64,000 bases of DNA, taken from NCBI RefSeq assembly GCF_900157365.1, contig NZ_FUEZ01000004.1, forward strand, positions 731,066-795,065. Reading direction: 5' to 3'. The position numbers and the translations under genes are program-made. Each line of letters opens with the position of its first letter. Positions within the stretch are counted from its first letter, which is position 1. Under the pieces are notes generated by a model. That model searched no databases and was not told the DNA's origin. It worked only from the letters and a program-made list of their open reading frames with translations. Below, piece by piece: positions 52,880-60,948 of the stretch. The stretch is from Mycobacterium numidiamassiliense (lineage in GTDB: Bacteria; Actinomycetota; Actinomycetes; Mycobacteriales; Mycobacteriaceae).

Positions 52880-53674
52880 TCAAGTGGTGCGCCGGATGCC
52901 CAAAGGAGGCAACGCTGTTGGCGCATTGGCGCTATCGACCGGTCTCGCTTCGGCTCCATGGTCGGGTAGTTGCGTACCGATGGCGCGCAAGGTGACCACG
53001 ACTGTGACGACGATCCAGGCGAAGAAGGCCACCAGCGACAGCCACCAAGAGAACAGACCGTTCCAGGCGAGCGGGCCTTCCTTGAAGAACACGTCCAGAC
53101 TTGCCGGGCAATACAGCAGCGCTGTCCAGAGACAAAAGTAGCCGTACCACCGTGGGTACACGGGCTGGGTCCGCTGATCAGCAAGCACTGCGACACCGAT
53201 GACGAGGTTTTGAACGAAGATCGCGTAGATGATTCCAGTGAAAGGAAGCCAGCCCATGTCGTTAAGCGTCTGGATCGCCTCTTGCGCTCGGTCGGGCCGG
53301 TATGCCGCCACTTGGAAGTAGTAGAGCGCGGGGAAGAACGCGACAGGAAGGGTGCAGCCGATGCCGAGTTGGGCATAGGTGAGCGGTGTGTGCTCGCCTT
53401 CGATCCGCTTGAGCTGCACCGAGATCGAGGCAGTGAAGGGAACGAAGAACACCAGCGCGTACATGCTGAGGATCATTCCGGTGCGGATGACGTTGGCGTT
53501 GTCGCGGTAGAACGACGCGACGTCGGCTGCGGGTCGGGCCGGAGCCGGGGGTGGTATGTACCCGGCAATCAGCCCGAAGCCGAGGAAGAACAAACTGGCG
53601 AATAGGGCACCGCTCCACACACATGCACGCTGCGACCATGTATTAAGCACGCAAATCTTCGCCTTCCAGCTCAT
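52880..53674 (-). CDS. Polytopic membrane protein, copy 2 (paralogue of 4759-5505)
   Basis: 264 residues with about six membrane segments. Shares long blocks with the protein at 4759-5505 (FGLIAGYIPPPAPA, QLKRIEGEHTPLTYAQLGIG, YRPDRAQEAIQTLNDMGWLPFTG, PASLDVFFKEGPLAWNG). Here it precedes a SCOT relic rather than oxidase subunits. A degenerate TCTAG-N6-TTTGA site lies 14 bases upstream. Function unknown; the conserved charged loop QLKRIEG and PASLDVFF motif face the same side of the membrane by simple topology. Confidence 0.75.
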   Translation of the reverse strand: MSWKAKICVLNTWSQRACVWSGALFASLFFLGFGLIAGYIPPPAPARPAADVASFYRDNANVIRTGMILSMYALVFFVPFTASISVQLKRIEGEHTPLTYAQLGIGCTLPVAFFPALYYFQVAAYRPDRAQEAIQTLNDMGWLPFTGIIYAIFVQNLVIGVAVLADQRTQPVYPRWYGYFCLWTALLYCPASLDVFFKEGPLAWNGLFSWWLSLVAFFAWIVVTVVVTLRAIGTQLPDHGAEARPVDSANAPTALPPLGIRRTT

Positions 53675-53687
53675 GTGGCAGGCATAT

Positions 53688-53703
53688 TCTAGTTAGAATT
53701 TGA
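53688..53703. promoter_or_regulatory. Degenerate operator upstream of membrane protein copy 2
   Basis: TCTAG-TTAGAA-TTTGA agrees with TCTAA-N6-TTAGA at eight of ten half-site positions and also contains ATTCTA-G-TTAGAAT as a tighter palindrome. It sits 14 bases before the ATG at 53674. Confidence 0.35.
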
Positions 53704-53758
53704 ATGGGGTGGCAAGTGTCTCGAAGCTGCCGGCCTTGGTCGGCCCGCCCAGCCATTT

Positions 53759-53800
53759 GAGCGGATAGACCGCGCGACGCTTCGCGCGGTCTATCCGCTC
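53759..53800. repeat. 19-bp perfect inverted repeat (long hairpin)
   Basis: The arm 53759-53777 (starting GAGCGGATAGACC) is fully complementary to 53782-53800 (ending GGTCTATCCGCTC), with a four-base loop. No U-tract follows and it lies between two divergent promoters rather than after a gene, so a simple terminator role is doubtful. It might mark the end of a lost gene or element, or act as an RNA structure. Confidence 0.7.
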
Positions 53801-54026
53801 AGAGCCAATACGGAGCCCTCGGGTTCACGCCGGCGGGGACGTGGACGCATCACGCCAGGTCGTCTCGCTAGTCTTCCAGGGCTGCGACCGGGCGATGATC
53901 TGTTCCAAGTCGTGGGATTCCAACCGAAAATCGTGTTCCCTTACTAGCCCGAAGCCACCGCGCCGGTCGTCGCTGAAGGGGATCGCAGGGGAAACTTGGA
54001 ATCCAATCCCTTCCGGGCAGATTGAC

Positions 54027-54042
54027 CCTAATTTTCGTTAGG
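54027..54042. promoter_or_regulatory. Orphan palindrome CCTAA-N6-TTAGG
   Basis: CCTAATTTTCGTTAGG is a perfect inverted repeat with the same spacing as the TCTAA-N6-TTAGA sites. No intact gene follows closely: the next is the DUF732 gene at 54268. It may control that gene or be left from a deleted one. Confidence 0.45.
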
Positions 54043-54267
54043 TTATGATTTGATTCGACCTGCCATTTGGCCGGAAGGAGCTGTGAACACCGATGATCGG
54101 CTTCGGCGTGGATTTGCCGCGGGGCGCGCGACGCGTGGCTGGCAGCCTTCAAGAGTTCCCGGGCACCGGACCGAACTGCCACAACTCCCTTTTAGGTACA
54201 TTTTCTTGAGTCTCCATGTGCGAGAAGCGATTTAGTCTGAGGTGGCGATGCAGCAAAGGAGCACCTG

Positions 54268-54642
54268 ATGGTGATGCGCAGACGCGATGCAAGTGTTTTC
54301 GGCACGGCCCTGGCCGTGGGGACATTGGTGTTGACTGGCATGGTCACTGCTGCCCCGTCCCGAGCTGACACCGAGTCCTATCTCAACAAATTGCACAACG
54401 CCGGAATCAACCTCCCCCGCGGGGACAACGAAATGAAGGAGTGGGGCTGGGAGGTCTGCGCACTGCTTGCAAGCGGCGTCAAGCCAGACAAGGTGAGGGA
54501 CCAGGCGGTGTATAACTCCGGTTCCCGCCCACAGTATGGAATGACCGTCGAGCAGGCTAATGATTTCGTGGAGTTCGCCGCGACAGATCTGTGCCCGTTT
54601 CCTGATGGTAGATACACCAGCGGTGGGCGGGAACTACCCTGA
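54268..54642 (+). CDS. Exported DUF732 protein
   Basis: 124 residues. A signal peptide is clear: charged start, hydrophobic GTALAVGTLVLTGMVTAA, then SRADTES as the likely cleavage site. The mature part carries the DUF732 pattern: YLNKLHNAGI, CALLASGVKPDKVRDQAV, VEFAATDLCP with two cysteines that probably form a disulfide. Such small secreted proteins are characteristic of mycobacteria and have no settled function. AAAGGAG precedes the start region. Confidence 0.85.
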   Translation: MVMRRRDASVFGTALAVGTLVLTGMVTAAPSRADTESYLNKLHNAGINLPRGDNEMKEWGWEVCALLASGVKPDKVRDQAVYNSGSRPQYGMTVEQANDFVEFAATDLCPFPDGRYTSGGRELP

Positions 54643-54906
54643 GATTCCCGGGTTTTCTCCTGAGACTTTCGAATTACTACTCTCGCAGCGATGCGACACA
54701 GGCCAGTTCGTAGTCACGGATGATGTAAGGGGTCGGCCCGATCTGGGGTACGCCGCAGCCAAAAATTGTGCGGCAATGAGGATGCGGCGGAGCCTGGTGA
54801 CCACGTCTTCGAGGGTGGGTTTGGTGTTCTGGTCGTATCAGGTTTCGGCGGCGTCGTGATCGACATCGCCACAGTGCCAACCCGATACGACTTTCAGTCG
54901 CCGCAG

Positions 54907-55356
54907 TCAGTCGCCCGCCAGGACCAAGGCAGCCAACACATACCCTCCATGCAAGCCCTGAGGATTCTCTAATACGTTGACGCCGTATTTCGTGTACGTG
55001 CAATCCGGGATTGCTTGCCAGCCGTGCACGATCACACCGTGGGTTGCCTTGGCTTCGATATCTGCGTAGCCCGGAATCAGCTTCGCCTTGCCGGCTTTGT
55101 AGCCCAGATCACGCAACACCGGCATCGGATCTTCAAAGGGTTCAAACCTTGCGGTGTGTTCGATATAAGACTGTGTTTCGCCGTTTGCGCGCTGGGCTAC
55201 GTCGTTGAGCACGCGGTCCGATTGCAATGGTGGGCATCCCCCGCGAGCGGCGTCTACCTGCGACCTCAAATCTGCTGTTGCATCAGCAGTCGATGCGGGA
55301 GCTAGGGATACAGCCAGGACTGCAGTAATCATCGTGCTCGAGAGGAATGCCTTCAC
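54907..55356 (-). CDS. Exported CAP-like small protein
   Basis: 149 residues from GTG 55356. Signal peptide (KAFLSSTMITAVLAVSLAPASTADA), then DLRSQVDAARGGCPPLQSDRVLNDVAQRANGETQSYIEHTA, a pattern of short actinobacterial CAP/SCP-like exported proteins, and CTYTKYGVNVLE near the end. The open frame continues upstream to 55581, but that part is the relic of a ferredoxin gene (separate entry) and not the native N-terminus. Weak ribosome site. Convergent with the DUF732 gene. Role unknown, probably cell-envelope. Confidence 0.65.
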   Translation of the reverse strand: MKAFLSSTMITAVLAVSLAPASTADATADLRSQVDAARGGCPPLQSDRVLNDVAQRANGETQSYIEHTARFEPFEDPMPVLRDLGYKAGKAKLIPGYADIEAKATHGVIVHGWQAIPDCTYTKYGVNVLENPQGLHGGYVLAALVLAGD

Positions 55357-55436
55357 TTGCGCCCCAACTGCCGTCGGCCGAACGACTGCCCGCCAGCCCG
55401 ATTCGCGCACCTCCCGAACCCAGAGCCGTCCAATTC

Positions 55437-55581
55437 GAATCGCGCTGCCGTCTGGCAGCTGAGCCGGGAGTCCGCCTGATCTGATGGGGCCGCGGTGAGG
55501 AGGTGTGGTCAGGCATTTCCTCCTCGTCCGCAGTGAGGCGGCCGCCATCGTCTCCGCATGTACGTACGTCACCTTCACCAC
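55437..55581 (-). pseudogene. Relic of a ferredoxin gene (copy of 40070-40393)
   Basis: On the minus strand VKVTYVHAE corresponds to the ferredoxin start AKVTYVRPD, then after an internal deletion a stretch corresponds to DEEEMLDYTASPRQPNSRLSCQ of the intact gene. On the plus strand GCATTTCCTCCTCGTC and ACTGAGGCGGCCG-like blocks match 40174-40220. The cluster cysteines are gone. Its frame now fuses in silico with the CAP-like gene downstream. Confidence 0.65.
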
Positions 55582-55900
55582 GCTCGTGTCCAGCTCCTGT
55601 CGTGCGACTGTCTATCGAGTCTAAATAAGAACAGATTTTTGTCCATGCGCTACTACAACTCGAGCGGTTGGCGACTTGGCGCGCCAGCCCGGCGCAGCGG
55701 CTTTCCTGGGGAAATATGTCCTAAGGTGTGACGCACTTGACATCGTAAGGGATGAGAGATAGAAACAGCGTGCTTCTAATCAGACGCAGAATTAGGTAGG
55801 AACCTGGGGGGCGACCCGGTTCCGGGGCGGAGGGGCCAGTGCCCATGCGCATGGCGGGTGACTACAGACACCACGCGGGGCCACATGGTGGAGGTCCATC

Positions 55901-55960
55901 GTGACTGGTCACTACATCGCCGCGCCGGAGCCGGTTGATACGGCGCCTGCTCGGCGAACT
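55901..55960 (+). pseudogene. Relic of a P450 N-terminus (copy of 40712 onward)
   Basis: From GTG 55901 the plus strand reads VTGHYIAAPEPVDTAPARR, matching MNDHDIAGSASVDTSPRG of the P450 at 40712. The match fades after about 20 codons. It follows a copy of the P450 promoter at the expected distance. Confidence 0.6.
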
Positions 55961-56070
55961 GGACGTCGGTCGAGTTCGGCCGAGAGGAATCCGGCGCCCA
56001 GCGGACAACGCGGCGGGGTAGTGCTTCATGGTGACCATGCGCGCGGGGCTTGGTTGAGTAGGAAGGCCTG

Positions 56071-56958
56071 ATGACAAGCACGCAAAGTCGTCCGGTGCCG
56101 GGATTGGTGGCGGTAGACCCCGGGCTGCCACGGAAGAGGATTTCGCGAAGCTGGACGATTCCACTGAAGCGAATCGGGACGATTCCGCTGAAGAGTGCAG
56201 CAACTATCGGCCGAGGTGTGATGTTGGCCGCGGCGGTCGTACGTTACTCCGTGACCGATGCGATAACTTTACGTTTGCCGTTTGGTGAAATGATCGCCCA
56301 GGCATGGACGCTCTACAAGGTTACGGCTCTACCAGCCGTCCTGATGGCCGTTCCGTTCGGTGGAATGATAGCCGTGGATGCTTCGGGCTTGATCAACCAA
56401 GTCGGGGCCAACTCACTTGTCGGGGCCGCGAGCGCCGTCGGTGTCGTCCGTCAGGGCGCCCCGCTCACCGCGGGGCTACTGATGGGCGGCGCCGCGGCGG
56501 CCGCGATCGCATCCGATCTCGGCGCGCGGGCGATACGTGAGGAACTCGACGCGCTTCGCGTAATCGGAGTCGACCCGGTTCGTAATTTAATCGTGCCTCG
56601 TTTTCTAGCGTTGATCTTATTAGCCCCCATCTTGTCGATGGTCATCATCGCCTCGGCAGTAACAGCGTCGTTTATCCTCGCAATTACCGTTAGTAAGGTG
56701 ACAAGCGGGAGCTTCTGGGCATCCTTCGGCGCATTTGCCAAGATGGTAGATGTCTGGTTTGCAATCGGCAAGGTCACCGTGTTCGCGGCGATCGTTGGAA
56801 TCGTCTCATCGCTTAGAGGTATAGAGGCAAAGGGTGGGCCACGTGGTGTCGCGGATGCGGTGAATGCAGCCGTCGTGATCAACGTGGTCGGCATCGTTAT
56901 CGCAAACCTGGTGATAACGCAATTGCAGACGATGTTCTTTCCGATGCAGGTCGCATAA
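56071..56958 (+). CDS. yrbEA: YrbEA, Mce-associated MlaE-family permease
   Basis: 295 residues. Integral membrane protein of the MlaE/YrbE family, the permease part of the Mce lipid importer. About five membrane segments; LPFGEMIAQAW, FGGMIAVDASGLINQVGA, GAASAVGVVRQGAPLTAGLLMGGAAAAAIASDLGARAIREELDALRVIGVDP is the conserved cytoplasmic loop that contacts the ATPase. An N-terminal extension of about 45 polar residues is longer than usual. AGGAAGG precedes the ATG. Stop overlaps yrbEB (TAATG). The cognate ATPase (MceG/Mkl) is normally encoded elsewhere. Confidence 0.95.
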   Translation: MTSTQSRPVPGLVAVDPGLPRKRISRSWTIPLKRIGTIPLKSAATIGRGVMLAAAVVRYSVTDAITLRLPFGEMIAQAWTLYKVTALPAVLMAVPFGGMIAVDASGLINQVGANSLVGAASAVGVVRQGAPLTAGLLMGGAAAAAIASDLGARAIREELDALRVIGVDPVRNLIVPRFLALILLAPILSMVIIASAVTASFILAITVSKVTSGSFWASFGAFAKMVDVWFAIGKVTVFAAIVGIVSSLRGIEAKGGPRGVADAVNAAVVINVVGIVIANLVITQLQTMFFPMQVA

Positions 56959-57830
56959 TGGGTGCTCGCACTTCAATCCGCACTGGGGCGCCTACCCCGT
57001 ATTTCCACAGGTGGCAGCGACTTACTCGCGCCGTCGAGGCGCAGTTCGGAATGCTGGGACAGTGGATATTGTTCACCGCGCAAGTTATTTATCTCCTTCC
57101 GCTGACGATCCGCCAGTATCGCAAGGAAACGCTGGCAAGAATGAACAGTCTGGCCTGGGGCCGCGGTTCCTTAGTTGTAGACGGTGGCCTGATCAGCGTC
57201 CTGATCATTCTCGGTATTGCGATCGGCGCTTCGATAGCGATCGAAGCATTCGCGATTTTGAACCTACTCGGATTCGGGGCGCTGTCGGGGATTATCGGTG
57301 GTCTATGGAACGTGCGTGAGATGTCGCCCCTCATAGCGGGCATCGCGTTTGCGGCGCAGACCGGTACCCGCATGACGGCAGAGCTAGGTTCGATGCGGAT
57401 CGCTGAGGAGATCGACGCCATCGAAGCAATGGGACTGAGGCCAATACCATATGTTGTGGGGACGCGCCTCGTTGGCGGAATGTTGATCGTAATACCGGGC
57501 ATTCTGTTTACGTTACTGGTGAGCTTCTCCGTTTCGAACGCCATGATCAAGGGTGCTTACAATCAGCCCGGCGGCACTTACGACCACTATTTTGTTCAGT
57601 TCTTGTCGCCTACTGATCTCGCTTATTCGACCTTGAAAGCTGTTATCTTTTGCGCCGCGGTAACGGTAATCCATTGCTATTACGGTTATTTCGCGTCGGG
57701 CGGTCCAGTCGGTGTCGGCCTAGCGTCTGGACGTGCCGTGCGGGTGAGCTTAGTGGCCATTATGGTGCTGGACTTCATTCTGACTGTAGCCCTGTGGGGA
57801 CTTGAGCCGACATTCGTGTTTAAAGGGTAG
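56958..57830 (+). CDS. yrbEB: YrbEB, Mce-associated MlaE-family permease
   Basis: 290 residues. Second permease of the importer: LGFGALSGIIGGLWNVREMSPLIAGIAFAAQTGTRMTAELGSMRIAEEIDAIEAMGLRPIPYVVGTRLVGG is the diagnostic EExDAxxxxG loop of MlaE proteins. It should dimerise with YrbEA in the inner membrane under the Mce hexamer. The stop lies 12 bases before mceA. Confidence 0.95.
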   Translation: MGARTSIRTGAPTPYFHRWQRLTRAVEAQFGMLGQWILFTAQVIYLLPLTIRQYRKETLARMNSLAWGRGSLVVDGGLISVLIILGIAIGASIAIEAFAILNLLGFGALSGIIGGLWNVREMSPLIAGIAFAAQTGTRMTAELGSMRIAEEIDAIEAMGLRPIPYVVGTRLVGGMLIVIPGILFTLLVSFSVSNAMIKGAYNQPGGTYDHYFVQFLSPTDLAYSTLKAVIFCAAVTVIHCYYGYFASGGPVGVGLASGRAVRVSLVAIMVLDFILTVALWGLEPTFVFKG

Positions 57831-57842
57831 AAGGTTGATGGG

Positions 57843-58979
57843 ATGACCTCGTTACTCAGGGTATCTGAGAGAGATCAGGGGCGCATTCTCGCGAGAATTG
57901 GCGCCGTCGCGGTCCTGTTAGTCGCTATTGCAGTGGCTGCGTATTTTGTGATCCACCCGTTTGCTCACGCCAAGAATCTCATCTCGGTGGCCATCGAAAC
58001 ACCGTATGTCGGACAGGGCGTGGTCGGCGGCACGCCCGTGATCATGCACGGTGTGAAGGTAGGTCAGGTCACGGCCATCTCCAGTTTGCCTGGCGGTCGC
58101 GTTCGACTGAACGCCGATTTGGAGTCCGGCCCCACAACCGGGTTGACAGACGCCATGGGAATCGACTTTCGGCCGTCCAACTACTTCGGCGTAACCGGCA
58201 TCAATCTGACACCCGGTGACGGTGGGCAACCCCTTCGAAGGGGCAGCGCGATCAGCGTCAAGCCGAAGGGCAATTTTGCTCTTCAGGCGCTGCTGTATCG
58301 CCTTGGTGAATTATCGAACCAAGTAGTCACTAACCAACTGGTCCAAGTCGTCGAGCGCGCCACACGCTATACGGACGCCCTGAATCCGCTGCTGGACACG
58401 ATGATCATCGTCACAACAACTGTCACCAATGTGCAGAAAGTGAGCACTGGACAGCTCTTGAGGAATACCACCGGAATAAATGTTGCCTTTCCAGGATTCG
58501 TCGACGCGTTGGTCAACACTGAAGACATGTGGGTGAGAAGCGACATGGGTACGGGTTTCGACGCTGAGAGAAGCTTCAAGGACAATCCATATGTGTCGAC
58601 TTATGATAATCCGCTCCTGAATTATTACAAGGACGCCCTACATTTAATGCAGTCGCACCCGGATAAGTTTGTGTTCGGCCGATGGGGGGAATGGCTGGTG
58701 GGCGCCAAAACCGACCTCTTTGGCCCCGTAGGCCACCTCTTGTCGTCGCATGTCTACGAGTTGTTCCCAGTTGTTGATTCAATTCGTGCTTTGACCGATG
58801 TCGTGCCGAAACTGATTCCCCCGACGAACATCGCAGATACCCTCCGAGAACTGCGCACGCGACTGGAGCGCATGTACACGGGGTCTGGAGACCAGCGCGC
58901 GCTACAGGTTCGTGTCATCTTGGATGAGCTTCCTGGCGTTGCGGGTCCCATTGGCTTGGCGTTGGGGGCAGCCCAATGA
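57843..58979 (+). CDS. mceA: MceA, Mce-family substrate-binding protein
   Basis: 378 residues. N-terminal membrane anchor (AVLLVAIAVAAYFVIHPF), then the MlaD/MCE domain: ISVAIETPYVGQGVVGGTPVIMHGVKVGQVTAISSLPGGRVRLNADLE, and a long helical C-terminal region. Mce proteins A-F form a hexamer and tube that carries lipids across the periplasm. It lacks the extended proline-rich tail of some MceAs. ATGA overlap with mceB. Confidence 0.94.
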   Translation: MTSLLRVSERDQGRILARIGAVAVLLVAIAVAAYFVIHPFAHAKNLISVAIETPYVGQGVVGGTPVIMHGVKVGQVTAISSLPGGRVRLNADLESGPTTGLTDAMGIDFRPSNYFGVTGINLTPGDGGQPLRRGSAISVKPKGNFALQALLYRLGELSNQVVTNQLVQVVERATRYTDALNPLLDTMIIVTTTVTNVQKVSTGQLLRNTTGINVAFPGFVDALVNTEDMWVRSDMGTGFDAERSFKDNPYVSTYDNPLLNYYKDALHLMQSHPDKFVFGRWGEWLVGAKTDLFGPVGHLLSSHVYELFPVVDSIRALTDVVPKLIPPTNIADTLRELRTRLERMYTGSGDQRALQVRVILDELPGVAGPIGLALGAAQ

Positions 58980-59983
58980 AAAAGCCTCTGGCCGCACTGT
59001 GGCGGCTCGCGCTTGCCGCCGTCGTGAGCATCGTGTTGCTGATCGGGATTGCAAATGTGATCACGCAACCGGTTGCCTTCTCTACACGCACCTACCGCGC
59101 GGAATTCACCGACGTTTCCGGACTCCACGAGAAAGACGACGTGCGCGTTCGCGGAGTGCGGGTCGGCAAGGTCGAAGCGCTCCGGTTGAAGCGCTCGGAG
59201 GGGCGGAGTCTCGCGGAGGTGAGATTCACGATGGATACCCGATTCAGCGTCGTGCCCACGAGCCGCCTGGCGATCAAATTTCAGGCATTAACGGGCTTGC
59301 GCTACGTCGATGTGACTGGCGCCGCCGAGGGCGCCGCAACGGCGAACCGGATGACGACGGTGCCAACGACTATGACGCAGCCGTCATTTGACATCACTGT
59401 GCTGTTCAATGGATTACAACCTGTATTGGCAACTCTGAGTCCAGACGAGATCAATACGTTCACCGACAACGTCGCTGCATTCCTTGCCGGCGACGGCGAT
59501 GGACTCGGACCCATGCTCGATAGCATCCGCAAACTGACCGCGCTCGTTTCAGATCGATCGCAAGTGATCACGACAATCGTACAGAATCTCTCTCTTCTCG
59601 CTCATGCTGTCCGAGGACATTCCGATTCTCTTGTTCAGGTGTTGAAACTAGTCAAGGAGCCCATTGACTCCGCCTTGACGGTGCTGGACGAATTTCGTAA
59701 ATCGCAAATTTACGGTGCCGACTTCCTTGGCGCGGTGTTGCGTCTGTTCAAGAGCGCGGGAATCCAGGCCGATATCGATATAGGAACGGCGCTCGACACG
59801 GCATTCACGAACGTGTACGACGCCATCGACTGGGTCAAACATATTCCAGTGATCTGGGAGAATATCGGGCCGCCGCCTGTGCCAGGTACTCCGGCCCCGT
59901 GCGCTAAAGGACGGGCTGAGCTTCCCTTGCCGATGGACGTCCTTCTCAACGGCCGCAAGGTGGTGTTATGCAATCAGCCATGA
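58976..59983 (+). CDS. mceB: MceB
   Basis: 335 residues. Membrane anchor at about 11-28 (LALAAVVSIVLLIGIANVI), MCE domain (YRAEFTDVSGLHEKDDVRVRGVRVGKVEALRL), then helical needle region with AFLAGDGDGLGPMLDSIRKLTALVSDRSQVITTIVQNLSLLAHAV, typical of MceB. The C-terminus has a Cys pair (PCAKGR, VLCNQP). Part of the coupled mce operon; overlaps mceC. Confidence 0.94.
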   Translation: MKKPLAALWRLALAAVVSIVLLIGIANVITQPVAFSTRTYRAEFTDVSGLHEKDDVRVRGVRVGKVEALRLKRSEGRSLAEVRFTMDTRFSVVPTSRLAIKFQALTGLRYVDVTGAAEGAATANRMTTVPTTMTQPSFDITVLFNGLQPVLATLSPDEINTFTDNVAAFLAGDGDGLGPMLDSIRKLTALVSDRSQVITTIVQNLSLLAHAVRGHSDSLVQVLKLVKEPIDSALTVLDEFRKSQIYGADFLGAVLRLFKSAGIQADIDIGTALDTAFTNVYDAIDWVKHIPVIWENIGPPPVPGTPAPCAKGRAELPLPMDVLLNGRKVVLCNQP

Positions 59984-60948
59984 AGCAGGTGCATAGCCCG
60001 ATGTTCTGGGGCGTGACAACGCTGGTTATGACCACGGTGATCGGCATGGTCGTGGCCTGGTTATACGTCAGTCCACCGGGGAAACAGATCGTCACCTTCT
60101 ACACCGACGATGCGGTCTCGATCAGTCCAGGCGACACCGTCCGTATCGCTGGAATCGTCGTGGGTGAGGTCAAGGACCTTGCAATCGAACCGAAGCAAGT
60201 CCGCGTGCGGGCGACTGTGGACCGCGACGCGTTTGTTGGTGACCAGTCTCAAATCGAAGTTCGAATGCTGACTGTAGTCGGCGGCTATTACGTCACCATC
60301 AATTCGCTTGGTGACGTCCCTCTTGGCTCCCGAGCGGTCCCCTTGTCGCGTGTCACGATGCCGTACAGCCTAATACGCACGCTCGCGGACACGACGAAGA
60401 TCACTGACAACGTTGCGACGAAGCCAATCAACGAATCCATCAACCAGGTGCAGCAGGGTCTCACCGGTGCCAATAGTGACGTCATAACCGAATTGCTCAA
60501 CGCCGGCAATGCCATCACCCAAAACCTAGAGCGGCAGCGTGGCCAGATTTCTAGTGTTCTCGAGTTTTCCAACGAGTATATTCGAGAGTTGAATAACAAC
60601 CGCGAGTTACTCGAATATATGATTTCGCGAGTCGCTATCTTAGAGGAATCGTTCGTCTTGTATGGTGAAGGATTTGCGGCGGCAATTCGAGGAATGGGCG
60701 ACTTAGGAAAACAAGTCCTGGATCCCCTCGATCGCTTCTACATGCCGCATCGCTCGGACTTCCTTGCAAGAGTTCGAGGCGTGTTGGGAGAGTTCCAGGC
60801 GATCGCGGACCGAAACGGCGTGGTAGTCCGCGTGCTTCGTCGAATACGAGAGCGGATGGAAAGTACCCTGGCCGCGCAGAACGGCGGTACGCCGCCTGAA
60901 TTGTTCGCCACGGACCTGTGCATCCCGGTTGAGGGGAGTCGCTGCTGA
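59980..60948 (+). CDS. mceC: MceC
   Basis: 322 residues from ATG 59980, which overlaps the mceB stop; an ATG at 59968 is possible. Anchor (VTTLVMTTVIGMVVAWLYV), MCE domain (IVTFYTDDAVSISPGDTVRIAGIVVGEVKDLAIEPKQVRVRATV), then helical region with NNRELLEYMISRVAILEESFVLYGEGFAAAIRG. It is shorter than many MceCs and lacks a proline-rich tail. Stop overlaps mceD. Confidence 0.93.
   Translation: MKQVHSPMFWGVTTLVMTTVIGMVVAWLYVSPPGKQIVTFYTDDAVSISPGDTVRIAGIVVGEVKDLAIEPKQVRVRATVDRDAFVGDQSQIEVRMLTVVGGYYVTINSLGDVPLGSRAVPLSRVTMPYSLIRTLADTTKITDNVATKPINESINQVQQGLTGANSDVITELLNAGNAITQNLERQRGQISSVLEFSNEYIRELNNNRELLEYMISRVAILEESFVLYGEGFAAAIRGMGDLGKQVLDPLDRFYMPHRSDFLARVRGVLGEFQAIADRNGVVVRVLRRIRERMESTLAAQNGGTPPELFATDLCIPVEGSRC

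Larger units (their letters stand above)
53675..54267. other. Intergenic region with hairpin and orphan operator
   Basis: 593 bases between divergent genes. It contains a degenerate operator (53688-53703), a 19-bp perfect hairpin (53759-53800) and a palindrome CCTAA-N6-TTAGG (54027-54042). After that palindrome AAGGAG at 54075-54080 precedes a GTG at 54083 and an ATG at 54093 that open only short frames; this may be the stub of a lost gene. The rest reads as non-coding on both strands. Confidence 0.5.
55357..56070. other. Intergenic region holding a decayed copy of the ferredoxin/P450 control region
   Basis: 714 bases between the CAP-like gene and yrbEA. In order: ferredoxin relic (55437-55581), GAGTCTAAA element near 55617, promoter-like TTGACA at 55737-55742 with AGATAGAAA at 55757, the TCTAATCAGACGCAG element at 55774 and P450 N-terminus relic to about 55960. 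The remaining 110 bases before yrbEA have no recognisable gene and carry the yrbEA ribosome site (AGGAAGG). Confidence 0.65.

Noticed and set aside
53868..54182. 104-codon minus-strand frame
   Set aside because: It spans the operator-like palindrome and shows no coding pattern; more likely intergenic.
55357..55581. Native N-terminal extension of the CAP-like exported protein
   Set aside because: The extension aligns with the ferredoxin gene copy instead, and a signal peptide begins just after GTG 55356.
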